DNA of 64,000 bases from Rhodovulum visakhapatnamense. Lineage in GTDB: Bacteria > Pseudomonadota > Alphaproteobacteria > Rhodobacterales > Rhodobacteraceae. The translations under genes and the position numbers were made by a program. The notes under the pieces were generated by a model that was not told the DNA's origin, searched no databases, and saw only the letters and a program-made list of their open reading frames with translations. This document shows, one piece after another, positions 32,913 through 42,036 of this stretch. How positions within the stretch are numbered: position 1 is the first letter of the stretch; the number at the start of each line of letters is the position of its first letter. The stretch lies in the NCBI RefSeq assembly GCF_004365965.1, contig NZ_SOEB01000016.1, forward strand, positions 33,611 to 97,610. The letters run 5' to 3'.

Positions 32913-33980
32913 ATGAAAACTCAAGCATCCGTCTTGCATGATGATTTCAAGGTACCTCCCATTGCCGTTGGAGAGGTCGATGAGACGTCAGACGACGATC
33001 TGTGGTTCCTGCCCGGTCCGATCGAAGAGGAAACCGACGATCTGCCGCCTGGACCACGGGCGGAGCCCCACGAGATGGCGGTTCTCGACGACTGGCGGAG
33101 GGCCGAGGCGGGGCATGCCGCGCGCCTCGCCCGCGTCGCGGGTCGGCTTGGAGCGCTGGATGAACGGCTAAAGCGCGGACCAGAGGGGTGGCGGCACAGG
33201 CTGGCCCTGATCGAGGCAGGCGACCTGAGTTGGTTCGCCGGGGATCGAGTCGCGCCGGATAGGTTGGCACTGTGGATCTCCATGCGCCTTTCGGGAGTCC
33301 AAGACGACACAACAGCGCTGGCGCGGGTGGGGTGGGCGGTGCGGCGCCTGACGGGTGGGCCGGGGCCAGACGTCGACCTGTCTGCCTTCCTGGATCGCCG
33401 TGACCCCGTGCACATGGATGATGTGGCAGAACCATTCTCCGATCGAGCCGAGGGGTGGCTGGACCTTATGGCGCAAGCGGACGATCTGCACCCGATCACC
33501 CGCGCCTGCATGGGCTTTCACCTTTGGAACCTAGCAGGACTCGGGCAGCACAGTGACCGGATGGAAGCGGCGGTGACCGCCGCGCGCATCTCTGCCAGCG
33601 AAGGGAGGGGCGCAGTCTTTACGCCGCTGGCGATGGGCGGGGCAGGGGGCCTGCGCGCAGGTGGCTCACAGACGGTCCGTCTGGCGCGCTGGCTCGACGG
33701 GATGGAAACAGCAAGCCTGACCGCGATGCGGCACCTCGACGATATCGAAGCATGGTCAGCGCGGGCAGAAATCGAGATGTCACCGCTCTCGGGAAAGACA
33801 CCGCGGGCGCTGCGCGCCGTACTGACCGAATGGCCCCTCGTCTCGGCCCCCATGGCCGAGACCATGACCGGCGCCAGTCGAGCGGCCGTGCAGCGCAACC
33901 TTGCCTGGATGGAAGCGCGGGGTCTGATCCGCGAGATGACAGGCCAGGGGCGATACCGGATGTGGCGCGCGACGAACTAG
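32913..33980 (+). CDS. DUF1612/HTH-type plasmid regulator (RHE_PE00001-like)
   Basis: A 355-aa protein. The central region (RARLDE-like RVAGRLGALDERLKRGPEGW, ...RLALWISMRLSGVQDD) and the C-terminal helix-turn-helix (LVSAPMAETMTGASRAAVQR, then EARGLIREMTGQGRYRMW) resemble the DUF1612 + HTH proteins found on rhizobial and Rhodobacteraceae plasmids. No ribosome site is seen before the ATG at 32913, and an inverted repeat ends two bases upstream, so the message may be leaderless or start further in (for example Met55). Function unknown; DNA binding is likely. Confidence 0.7.
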   Translation: MKTQASVLHDDFKVPPIAVGEVDETSDDDLWFLPGPIEEETDDLPPGPRAEPHEMAVLDDWRRAEAGHAARLARVAGRLGALDERLKRGPEGWRHRLALIEAGDLSWFAGDRVAPDRLALWISMRLSGVQDDTTALARVGWAVRRLTGGPGPDVDLSAFLDRRDPVHMDDVAEPFSDRAEGWLDLMAQADDLHPITRACMGFHLWNLAGLGQHSDRMEAAVTAARISASEGRGAVFTPLAMGGAGGLRAGGSQTVRLARWLDGMETASLTAMRHLDDIEAWSARAEIEMSPLSGKTPRALRAVLTEWPLVSAPMAETMTGASRAAVQRNLAWMEARGLIREMTGQGRYRMWRATN

Positions 33981-34101
33981 GGTCGCCGTATCAGGTGTCA
34001 GCCTTCGGGCAATATGATTGCATCGTCAACGAAGATGGCGCGCAATGAGCGAAGTCCTGTCCTTTCGAAACCGGGCGCCGTCTTATTGAGCTCAACAACG
34101 C

Positions 34102-34767
34102 TCAGCCCACGTGGATGAGCACTGGTCTTCCATCCTCACGCCATTCAGGCAAACCACCTTCCAGCCGCCGCGCGTTTAGACCGTGGCGGCGCAAAGTGGC
34201 GACGGCCTGATGGGCATAGACGCAGTATGGGCCGCGGCAATAGGCGACAATCTCGGCGTCATGCGCAAGTGTTGGGAGGATTTGCTCCAACTGCGCCAAG
34301 GTGGCGTTCCGCGCACCGGGGATGTGGCCCGCAGCGTATTCGTCGGAGGGCCGGACATCGAGAACAGTGACAGAGCCTTCCGCGAGCCGTGCGGCGAGGA
34401 CCGCGCGACTGACCGGTTCGGGCGCGTCATAGCCGCCCGAGAGGCCCCGCAGGATGCGCTCGACTTGTGCCAGGTTACGTTCGGCCACGATGCGCAAAAG
34501 GTCCATGAGTTCCAGAGTCTTTGCGTCGGTGAGTCGGTAGATCACCGCCTTGCCATCGCGGCGGCTGGTGACGAGTGCGGCCCGGCGCAACTGTTGCAGG
34601 TGCTGCGAGCAGTTGGCGATGGTCAGGCCCGTCTTTTCCGCCAGCGCCTCCACGCCACGCTCTCCTTGCGCCAGTTGTTCCAGGAGCATCAGACGCGCCG
34701 GTGCCGACAAGGCGCGCGCGACAAGCGCGTATTCCTCCAGCAGGGCCAGCTTCGGGCTGATTGACAA
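34102..34767 (-). CDS. ArsR-family regulator fused to rhodanese domain
   Basis: A 221-aa two-domain protein. Residues 10-100 are an ArsR winged helix (LSAPARLMLLEQLAQGERGV, TIANCSQHLQQLRRAALVTS). Residues 115-215 are a rhodanese domain with VLDVRPSDEYAAGHIPGARN and the active loop AYCRGPYCVYAH. The only ArsR-domain cysteine seen is Cys53, so the two-Cys persulfide switch of SqrR/BigR is not obvious. The rhodanese domain could itself receive sulfane sulfur and transmit the signal. It is divergent from the sterol-desaturase-type gene, with a perfect inverted repeat between. Confidence 0.9.
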   Translation of the reverse strand: MSISPKLALLEEYALVARALSAPARLMLLEQLAQGERGVEALAEKTGLTIANCSQHLQQLRRAALVTSRRDGKAVIYRLTDAKTLELMDLLRIVAERNLAQVERILRGLSGGYDAPEPVSRAVLAARLAEGSVTVLDVRPSDEYAAGHIPGARNATLAQLEQILPTLAHDAEIVAYCRGPYCVYAHQAVATLRRHGLNARRLEGGLPEWREDGRPVLIHVG

Positions 34768-34786
34768 GGCCAGTCTCCAGACGCTA

Positions 34787-34814
34787 TATCATTCAAGCGA
34801 TGCCTTGAATGATA
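34787..34814. promoter_or_regulatory. ArsR-type operator
   Basis: TATCATTCAAG-CGATGC-CTTGAATGATA, a perfect 11-bp inverted repeat with a 6-bp spacer, 20 bp from the ArsR start and 41 bp from the divergent gene. The length and the ATTCAAG...CTTGAAT core suit an ArsR dimer controlling both genes. Confidence 0.75.
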
Positions 34815-34855
34815 GCGATTCCATCGCGCCCTACAAGGCCAAAGGCGAGCGATCC

Positions 34856-35710
34856 ATGTCCGAGACCATCCTTGCCACTGAGGCGACCATCCGTCTTGCC
34901 ATCTTTCTGGGTGTTCTGGCGGCAATGGCGCTTTGGGAAGTGGCAGCCCCCCGGCGCAGACGGGAGATCCCGCGGGTGATCCGCTGGACCAATAATCTTG
35001 CGCTCGTGGTGGTCGATACGGTCATCCTGCGGCTAACCTTTCCGATCCTCGCTGTCGGGCTTGCCGTCATGGCCGAGGACCGCGGTTGGGGCCTGTTCAA
35101 CAATCTCGATGTGCCGGCCTGGGTCGCGATCATCGTTTCGATGCTGCTGCTCGATCTGGCGATCTACCTTCAGCATGTGATGTTCCATGCGGTGCCGGGG
35201 CTCTGGCGGCTGCACCGGATGCACCACGCCGATCTCGATTTCGATGCCACAACCGGCCTGCGGTTCCATCCTGTCGAGATCCTGATCTCGATGGGTATCA
35301 AGCTGGCGGTGGTCGCGGCGCTCGGCCCGCCCGCCGTCGCGGTGCTGCTCTTTGAGGTGGTCCTGAACGCCACCGCGCTGTTCAACCACGCCAATATCGA
35401 CCTGCCACGCCCGGTGGACCGCGTGCTGCGCCTGTTCGTCGTGACGCCGGACATGCACCGCGTCCACCATTCCACCGACCCGCGCGAGACCAACTCGAAC
35501 TACGGCTTCAACCTGCCGTGGTGGGACCGGCTGCTCGGGACCTACATCGCTCAGCCCGCCAAGGGGCACGAAGGGATGGAAATCGTTATCGAACAGTTTC
35601 GTACACAGCGTGATTTGTGGCTCGACCAGATGCTGGCTCAACCCCTTCGTGGACCAGCGAGCGGCTACGCCCTCGATCCAAATTCCGGGCTGAAGGATCC
35701 CGCAGAATGA
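34856..35710 (+). CDS. Sterol desaturase/fatty-acid hydroxylase family protein
   Basis: A 284-aa membrane di-iron enzyme of the sterol desaturase superfamily. The eight-histidine pattern is visible in QHVMFH, HRMHHADLDFD, LFNHANID and MHRVHHSTDPRE. About four membrane helices precede and interleave with the boxes. The ATG at 34856 follows AAGGCGAG; longer frames overlap the ArsR gene. Substrate unknown (lipid, hopanoid or carotenoid). Shared operator implies control by the ArsR-rhodanese regulator. Confidence 0.88.
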   Translation: MSETILATEATIRLAIFLGVLAAMALWEVAAPRRRREIPRVIRWTNNLALVVVDTVILRLTFPILAVGLAVMAEDRGWGLFNNLDVPAWVAIIVSMLLLDLAIYLQHVMFHAVPGLWRLHRMHHADLDFDATTGLRFHPVEILISMGIKLAVVAALGPPAVAVLLFEVVLNATALFNHANIDLPRPVDRVLRLFVVTPDMHRVHHSTDPRETNSNYGFNLPWWDRLLGTYIAQPAKGHEGMEIVIEQFRTQRDLWLDQMLAQPLRGPASGYALDPNSGLKDPAE

Positions 35711-35774
35711 TTTTACGTCTGTCTTCGTCGGGAGTGCCGCGCTGATTGCGCCAGATCGAACTTACGCCTACAGT

Positions 35775-36719
<945 letters not shown>

Positions 36720-36764
36720 TATCGCGGCAGGCCGCATGGTGCCCTGTGAAAGGATTGCCTTCCG

Positions 36765-37145
36765 TCATGCGCGACTGGCCTTTTCCCTTGCCGCCACGAC
36801 GCTGATCACCACCCAGATCGCCAGGCGCAGCGCCATCGCACCCATCGTCCGCGCCTCGTATGCAGTCCCGTGCCAGACCTCCAAGAGAAACACTGCAAAG
36901 ATCGCTCCGGTCGCGAGGGTGATGGCGATGGCAAGGCCGGGTGCCCAGCCAGTCCTAAACCAAAGCCCCAGACCCGCGATGATGTAGGCAAACCCTGCTA
37001 AGAAATTGAACCACAGAACGAACGGGACGACGGCCCCCATGTCGGCGCCACCAAAAAGGGCGCGGCCTCCAGAAACGATGGTCAGGAGACCGAAAACGAT
37101 TGCGACAACGGCGACGGCCGTCAGGGGCTTTCTGCGGGCGGGCAT
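36765..37145 (-). CDS. Small four-helix membrane protein
   Basis: A 126-aa hydrophobic protein with four helices (VAVVAIVFGLLTIVSG, VVPFVLWFNFLAGFAYIIAG, LAIAITLATGAIFAVFLL, LRLAIWVVISVV). The start was placed at 37145 (MPARRKPLTAV), where AGGAG has proper spacing; an ATG six bases earlier abuts the ribosome site. It is last in the TetR-HlyD-FtsX-ATPase operon, 15 bp after the ATPase. No family was recognised; it may be an accessory to the transporter. Confidence 0.7.
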   Translation of the reverse strand: MPARRKPLTAVAVVAIVFGLLTIVSGGRALFGGADMGAVVPFVLWFNFLAGFAYIIAGLGLWFRTGWAPGLAIAITLATGAIFAVFLLEVWHGTAYEARTMGAMALRLAIWVVISVVAAREKASRA

Positions 37146-37160
37146 GACCATCTCCTTGGT

Positions 37161-37853
37161 TCAGCTGTCCACGAGACGACCATCGCGCAGGTGGATCAGG
37201 CGGTCGAAACGGTCGAAGATCTTTTCATCATGCGTCACGGCGATGATGCAGGCCTTCTGGTCGCTGGCGAGCTTTCGCAGAAGGTCCATCACAAGCTGCG
37301 CCCGACCACTGTCCAACGCAGCCGTGGGTTCATCGGCCAGGATGATCCGGGGGCGGTTCGCAAGCGCGCGGGCAATGGCGACGCGTTGCGCTTCGCCCCC
37401 GGATAGCAGGGCCGGCTTCACCTTGGCCCGATGCCCGACTTCAAGGTAATCAAGCAGATCGCGTGCCCGTTCGCGGCCTCTTTCGGCAGGCCAGCCCGCA
37501 AGGTCCAGCACGACCGAGACGTTCTCTTCGGCGGTCAGGAAGGGCAACAGGTTGTGCGCCTGAAAGATAAAGCCGATCTTGTCCAGGCGCAGCCGTCGCA
37601 GATCGCTTCGGAGCCATTTGCCGTCGAACACCGCATCGCCATCCAGTTCGACCCGGCCCGCAGTCGGGGCAAGAATGCAGCCGATCACGTTCAGCAGCGT
37701 CGTCTTGCCCGAACCGGACGGGCCCAGCAGCGCGATGACTTCGCCGACATGTACCCGCAGATCCACGGACCGTAAGGCATCGACACGGGTTTCGCCTTCG
37801 CCATAATGCTTGGCGACGCCCCGCACATCGACCAGAATGTCGCCCGGTGCCAT
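37161..37853 (-). CDS. ABC transporter ATPase (MacB/DevA/LolD type)
   Basis: A 230-aa ATP-binding subunit. Walker A is GPSGSGKTT, the signature is LLSGGEAQRVAIARALA and Walker B is IILADEPTAALDS. It has the short insertion before the Q-loop typical of the FtsE/LolD/DevA branch, which powers mechanotransmission rather than transport through the membrane. It pairs with the FtsX-like permease 3 bp upstream and with the HlyD protein in a tripartite exporter. Confidence 0.92.
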   Translation of the reverse strand: MAPGDILVDVRGVAKHYGEGETRVDALRSVDLRVHVGEVIALLGPSGSGKTTLLNVIGCILAPTAGRVELDGDAVFDGKWLRSDLRRLRLDKIGFIFQAHNLLPFLTAEENVSVVLDLAGWPAERGRERARDLLDYLEVGHRAKVKPALLSGGEAQRVAIARALANRPRIILADEPTAALDSGRAQLVMDLLRKLASDQKACIIAVTHDEKIFDRFDRLIHLRDGRLVDS

Positions 37854-37856
37854 GGG

Positions 37857-38990
37857 TCAGCCCCCGAGCGCTGTGGCAGGGTCAACCTTCAGCGCCGCGC
37901 GGACACCAAGACCCGAGGCAACAAGGCAGACCATCAGGATGATGCCGGTCAGCACCAGCGCGTTGAACGGCTCAAGCACTACGCGTCGGGGAAAGCTGTC
38001 CTTGACCAGAAGGATCAGGGCCAGCCCGATCGCAAGGCCAGAGATGCCAAGGATCAGCGCCTGTTGCACGATCAGGCCCACGATGGTTCGATCCGGGGCG
38101 CCGATCAGCTTCAGGGTAGCGATCTGCTTCAGCTTCTCCATGGTCATGGTGTAGATGATGAGCGCGATCACCACGGCGCTGACAGACAGCAGGATCCCCA
38201 GGAACAGACCGATCTGGCGCCGCGCCCGGTCCACCACCGAGGCAAGCAGAAGCTGCTCCTGTTCACTTTGGCTGAGGGCGGAGAGGTGTTTCCATTGCCG
38301 AACCGTCGCGGTCAGAAGCGCCACATCGGCACCGGGCTGCAGCCGGGCAACAACGGCGGCCACCGTCGGTGGGCGCAGGCCGCCATCGCCCCGGGCCGCC
38401 TGCACCCGGGCAGCGGCCGGGTCCATCGCCGTCTGCAACGTCAATGCATCAGCCAAAGTCACATAGACCGCCGGATCACCGCCTGAGTTCATCGCATCCT
38501 CGACCAATCCCACGACGGTAAAGCGGTCGCGTCCCAGCCGGATGGTCTCTCCGGGCACCAGACCGGTCTTGCGGTCTGCCAGCAGTTCAAAGTGGCTTCT
38601 GCCCAGCCCCCGCCCTTCGGTAATGCGCTGCGGTCCGCCGGGACGACCGGGTTCAAAGCCGATGACATAGAGCCGCAAGGTCCCGCCGGCATGGCTGGCC
38701 TCGATCGTTTGGTAAGTGATGGCCCCGGCCTCGGCCACTCCGGGCATGCGGGCCACGGCGTCCCGGGTCGTGGCCGGGATGCTTGACGCTTCGGCAAAGG
38801 GGCCTTGAGTGCCAGCCTCGACCACCCAGACATCAGCGGCAGGGGCCTTCACGACGGCCAGGGCATCGGCGACAAGGCCGTTGTAGATGCCGATCATCGC
38901 AAGCACGACCGTCATTAGAAGCCCAAGTCCCAAACAGGTCAGGACAAAGCGGAAGAGGCCGTGGCGGATATCCTTGATGGCAAGGTTCAT
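37857..38990 (-). CDS. FtsX-like ABC permease (MacB/DevC type)
   Basis: A 377-aa permease with one N-terminal helix (FRFVLTCLGLGLLMTVVLAM), a periplasmic domain of about 220 residues and three C-terminal helices carrying LKQIATLKLIGAPDRTIVGL. This layout is that of DevC/MacB-type export permeases. It overlaps the HlyD gene by four bases (ATGA) and is followed 3 bp later by the ATPase. Confidence 0.9.
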   Translation of the reverse strand: MNLAIKDIRHGLFRFVLTCLGLGLLMTVVLAMIGIYNGLVADALAVVKAPAADVWVVEAGTQGPFAEASSIPATTRDAVARMPGVAEAGAITYQTIEASHAGGTLRLYVIGFEPGRPGGPQRITEGRGLGRSHFELLADRKTGLVPGETIRLGRDRFTVVGLVEDAMNSGGDPAVYVTLADALTLQTAMDPAAARVQAARGDGGLRPPTVAAVVARLQPGADVALLTATVRQWKHLSALSQSEQEQLLLASVVDRARRQIGLFLGILLSVSAVVIALIIYTMTMEKLKQIATLKLIGAPDRTIVGLIVQQALILGISGLAIGLALILLVKDSFPRRVVLEPFNALVLTGIILMVCLVASGLGVRAALKVDPATALGG

Positions 38991-40132
38991 GGCGCAGCTC
39001 CGATGCGGGCAAGCCGACCTTCATCCACGCCTTGCAGCGGGACGGCCACGACCTGCGCAGCATCGGGCAACCCGCCCGTCACTTCCACCCGGCCCCGGTC
39101 GTCACGCGCGCCGAATGTCAGGTAGGCGCGCGAAAGCCTACTGTCCTGGACGATCCAGACCGTGCCGCGATACCCGTCGAAGCCGATAATCGCCACTTCA
39201 GGCACCATCAGGGCCGTGGCGCGTGTGGCAGTCAGGATGCGCACCTCGGCTTGTTCGCCCAGAAACATTTGCTGCGGGCAATCCGAGCAGGTCAGCCAGA
39301 CGCGGCGTTCCTCATTCACCCGGTCGCTTTCCACTCCGATGCGGGTGATCGTGCCCGTGAATTCGCTGGCAGGCTGAGACCGCAGACGGATGGTGCCGGG
39401 CTGGCCAAGGGCCAGCTGACCAGCGCGTTCTTCGTCAATATAGGCCTGAATCCAAATCGTATCGGGGTCGATCAGGGTAAAGATCGGATCGCCTGACCGA
39501 ACCACGGCCCCGGTTTCGGCCAGGCGTGTCACAACCAGCGCATCAAAGGGCGCGGTCAAGCGGTGACGGTCCAGCAGCGTCTGTTCAAGTTGCAGGGCAG
39601 CGACTGCATCCTGCCCTTGAGCGCGAATGACGGCGAGTTCCGCTTCGGCAACTTTCACGTCAGCACGAGCGACGTCTTCATCTCGCTGCGCCTCCTCCGC
39701 GCGCTGGATGGATGCGGCTTCCTGTCGGGTCAACTCGGCCTGCCGGCGGTTGGCCGCCTCGCGCTGCGCCAGGATTGCCGTGGCGCGGAGGACAGCCGCT
39801 TCGGCCTTGGCCTGATTGGCAGCGTTCGCCGCCACGGCGGCCTGGGCACGCGCGAGCCGCGCCTCCTGCTCATCCTGATTCAGCGCGGCCAGCGCTTGCC
39901 CCTGTGCCACGCGGTCACCTGCATCGACCGTAAGCGACATCAGTGTTCCGCTGGACTCAAATCCTACGCGCGCCAGTACCCTCGCCTCGACGGTTCCGAG
40001 CCCGTAGATGCGAAGGGCCACATCGGTTTCGGGCTGCACGACCGCCACCGTCAACGGATGCTCGGTCAGGTACATCGCTCCTGCACCGATGCTCAGGGCC
40101 GCCACCACCGCGATGATCCAGATGGTCCGCAT
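38987..40132 (-). CDS. HlyD family periplasmic adaptor (DevB-like)
   Basis: A 381-aa membrane-fusion protein: one N-terminal anchor (WIIAVVAALSIGAGAMYL), a lipoyl-like half (GTLMSLTVDAGDRVAQGQAL), a long alanine- and glutamate-rich coiled-coil hairpin (about residues 85-165), the second lipoyl half (LTAPFDALVVTRLAETGAVV) and beta-barrel. It links the inner-membrane ABC pair to an outer-membrane channel, which is not encoded here. Starts 3 bp after the TetR stop. Confidence 0.92.
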   Translation of the reverse strand: MRTIWIIAVVAALSIGAGAMYLTEHPLTVAVVQPETDVALRIYGLGTVEARVLARVGFESSGTLMSLTVDAGDRVAQGQALAALNQDEQEARLARAQAAVAANAANQAKAEAAVLRATAILAQREAANRRQAELTRQEAASIQRAEEAQRDEDVARADVKVAEAELAVIRAQGQDAVAALQLEQTLLDRHRLTAPFDALVVTRLAETGAVVRSGDPIFTLIDPDTIWIQAYIDEERAGQLALGQPGTIRLRSQPASEFTGTITRIGVESDRVNEERRVWLTCSDCPQQMFLGEQAEVRILTATRATALMVPEVAIIGFDGYRGTVWIVQDSRLSRAYLTFGARDDRGRVEVTGGLPDAAQVVAVPLQGVDEGRLARIGAAP

Positions 40133-40135
40133 CGA

Positions 40136-40744
40136 TCAGCCTCCTTCCACCCCAAGCAGGTGCAGCTGGACATCCAGAAGGCGCAGCCCTTCGGCCTGCA
40201 GGCCAAAGTCGCGCGCGCCCAGTGACCAGCGGATCGCCACCCCCTGCACCAGGGAAGTCAGCAAGACCGCCACATCCGCCGCTGCAACGTCATCGCGCAG
40301 GGTATGGGACTGCTGGCCCAGCTCGACTTCGCGCATAAGATGGCCATGGAAAGCGGTCAGCCGCCCGTGGAATGCCGTGCGCAAGGCCGCGTTCTCGACA
40401 TTCAGTTCGCGGGAAAACAGCAGCATGGGCATCGCGGGTGTTGCTGCGATCTGGTCCAGTTGCGCCCGGATCAGGGCCCTGATCCTGTCAACCGGCAGCT
40501 CACTCAGTGCCACAGCCGCATTCCAGGCATGGGTCAGCGTTTCGGCCACCTGGTCGGCCACGGCACTCCACATTGCAGCCTTTGTTGGAAAATGCCTGAA
40601 CAGTGCAGCCTGCGTCACGCCGACTTCGTTGGCGACGGCGCCTGTCGTCACCCGGTCCGGGCCGATCTGGTCGGCCAAGGCTAGGATCGTTGCCACGATT
40701 TCAGCCTTGCGGAGATCTGACGTCTTGCGCATCGATTCATCCAA
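40136..40744 (-). CDS. TetR family regulator of the efflux operon
   Basis: A 202-aa TetR protein with the N-terminal HTH (IVATILALADQIGPDRVTTG, AVANEVGVTQAALFRHFPTK). It is first in a four-gene efflux operon and has a perfect 20-bp palindrome five bases upstream of its start, so it very probably represses its own operon. The inducer is unknown. Confidence 0.93.
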   Translation of the reverse strand: MDESMRKTSDLRKAEIVATILALADQIGPDRVTTGAVANEVGVTQAALFRHFPTKAAMWSAVADQVAETLTHAWNAAVALSELPVDRIRALIRAQLDQIAATPAMPMLLFSRELNVENAALRTAFHGRLTAFHGHLMREVELGQQSHTLRDDVAAADVAVLLTSLVQGVAIRWSLGARDFGLQAEGLRLLDVQLHLLGVEGG

Positions 40745-40748
40745 GAAA

Positions 40749-40768
40749 GTAAGTGATTAATCACTTAC
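40749..40768. promoter_or_regulatory. TetR operator
   Basis: GTAAGTGATTAATCACTTAC is a perfect 20-bp palindrome directly before the TetR gene, the classic form of an autoregulatory TetR site. Confidence 0.8.
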
Positions 40769-40785
40769 ATAATCGGATGAAGGAG

Positions 40786-41061
40786 TCAACGTTCCAAGTC
40801 AGACGATCGGTCCCGCACCGGAAAGCGAGAACTCGACAGGATCGTTCCTGCCTCGTCGACCGTGAACCGGCAGGCGCGATTGATGTAGCGGAACGTCAGG
40901 CGCCAGCGTCCCGCGTCCGTCCCCACCCCGGCCTCGCAGATCGATGTCAGGGCACCGGTGCGCATCGACTCGCGAACGTCGGACTCGGTCAGTCCGAATG
41001 CTTCGGCGAGCAAGATTGCCGGGACGACAAAGCCTGCACCGTCACGTTCCACCTGCGTCAT
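40786..41061 (-). CDS. DUF6522-type protein coupled to nsrR
   Basis: A 91-aa soluble protein (MTQVERDGAGFVVPAILLAE, then SDVRESMRTGALTSICEAGV, TFRYINRACRFTVDEAGTIL). It matches my memory of the DUF6522 family found in denitrification clusters. Its ATG overlaps the nsrR stop by four bases, so the two are co-translated. Function unknown; the pairing suggests a role in NO or Fe-S signalling. Confidence 0.7.
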   Translation of the reverse strand: MTQVERDGAGFVVPAILLAEAFGLTESDVRESMRTGALTSICEAGVGTDAGRWRLTFRYINRACRFTVDEAGTILSSSRFPVRDRSSDLER

Positions 41062-41489
41062 TGCGACACCACGAGGTTCTTTGGCAGCGGGGGCAGGGCG
41101 ATATCGGCCAGTGTCGATCGGTCGAGATCCGTGAGAAAAGCTGCTTCCGCAGAACGCAGACGCGCCTTGAGCCGACAGCGCGTGTCTATCGAACAGGCAC
41201 CCCCATCGGCCCCGAAACACTCGACCAAGGGCTGCCCTTCTTCCAACAACCGGATGACCTGGCCAAGCCGGATCTCGGACGCCGGTCGGGCCAGCACGGC
41301 GCCACCTCCGCCGCCGCGCCGGGTTTCGATCAGGCCTGCGCGCGCCAGATGCTGGATGATCTTGGCCAGATGATTGCGGGACAGGCCCAAGGCTTCGGCC
41401 AGTTCGGCCGTGGAGATGGCGCGCGACGGATCGGCGGCCATCCGCATCAGCATCCGTAGCCCGAAGTCGGTGAAGGAGGTCAGCCGCAT
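41058..41489 (-). CDS. nsrR: Rrf2 family NO-sensing repressor (NsrR-like)
   Basis: A 143-aa Rrf2 protein. The winged helix (MRLTSFTDFGLRMLMRMAAD, ISTAELAEALGLSRNHLAKI) is followed by Cys91, Cys99 and Cys105 (ECFGADGGACSIDTRC), the ligands of the NO-sensitive [4Fe-4S] cluster in NsrR. The start at 41489 gives the family length; the frame further upstream is not family sequence. It is divergent from the truncated hemoglobin gene, with an inverted repeat between, so it likely represses the NO-detoxification genes. Confidence 0.92.
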   Translation of the reverse strand: MRLTSFTDFGLRMLMRMAADPSRAISTAELAEALGLSRNHLAKIIQHLARAGLIETRRGGGGGAVLARPASEIRLGQVIRLLEEGQPLVECFGADGGACSIDTRCRLKARLRSAEAAFLTDLDRSTLADIALPPLPKNLVVSQ

Positions 41490-41509
41490 GAGGTCGGTTT
41501 CCTTGAATA

Positions 41510-41524
41510 GGTATTTACAATACC
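41510..41524. promoter_or_regulatory. Candidate NsrR operator
   Basis: GGTATT-TAC-AATACC is a perfect 6-bp inverted repeat in the nsrR/hemoglobin divergent gap. Its A+T-rich ATTT core resembles known NsrR half sites (GTATTT). Confidence 0.65.
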
Positions 41525-41564
41525 AATTAGCAGGCCTAAGCCAAAGCGCAAGACGGAGACTCAG

Positions 41565-42023
41565 ATGTCCAGCGCAACTGTCAGCTTGTCCATCCCGACA
41601 ACCAGGCCGGAAGTGACGGCCGCCCTTATGGTAGAGACGGGTCTTAGCCCCGATGTTCTGCGCGATCTGGTACACCGCTTTTACGGCTGTGTCCGTGCAG
41701 ATGCCGTTCTGGGGCCGATCTTTGCGGCCCGCATCACCGATTGGGCCGTGCATCTTGAGCGGATGGCGACGTTCTGGTCTTCGGTCGCCTTGATGACCGG
41801 GCAGTATCATGGCCGGCCGGTGCCCGCGCATACTCCGTTGCCGATCAACGGGGCACATTTTGACCGCTGGCTTGCGCTGTTCCGCGCGATAGCTGTTGAT
41901 ACCTGCACGCCCGCGGGAGCCTTGCACCTGATCGAGCGCGCCGAGCGGATCGCCCATTCCCTGCACATCGCCGTTCAGTCAGCCCAAAGCGACCCCGTCG
42001 CCCCACCCAAACTGTTCTTCTGA
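41565..42023 (+). CDS. Group III truncated hemoglobin
   Basis: A 152-aa 2-over-2 globin. LRDLVHRFYGCVRADAVLGP and the region WAVHLERMATFWSSVALMTG followed by YHGRPVPAHTPL, where the proximal His lies, are typical of group III (CtrHb-like) globins. It probably binds NO or O2 and takes part in NO dioxygenation or scavenging. First of the plus-strand NO-response operon opposite nsrR. Confidence 0.88.
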   Translation: MSSATVSLSIPTTRPEVTAALMVETGLSPDVLRDLVHRFYGCVRADAVLGPIFAARITDWAVHLERMATFWSSVALMTGQYHGRPVPAHTPLPINGAHFDRWLALFRAIAVDTCTPAGALHLIERAERIAHSLHIAVQSAQSDPVAPPKLFF

Positions 42024-42036
42024 CAGGAGACCTCAC

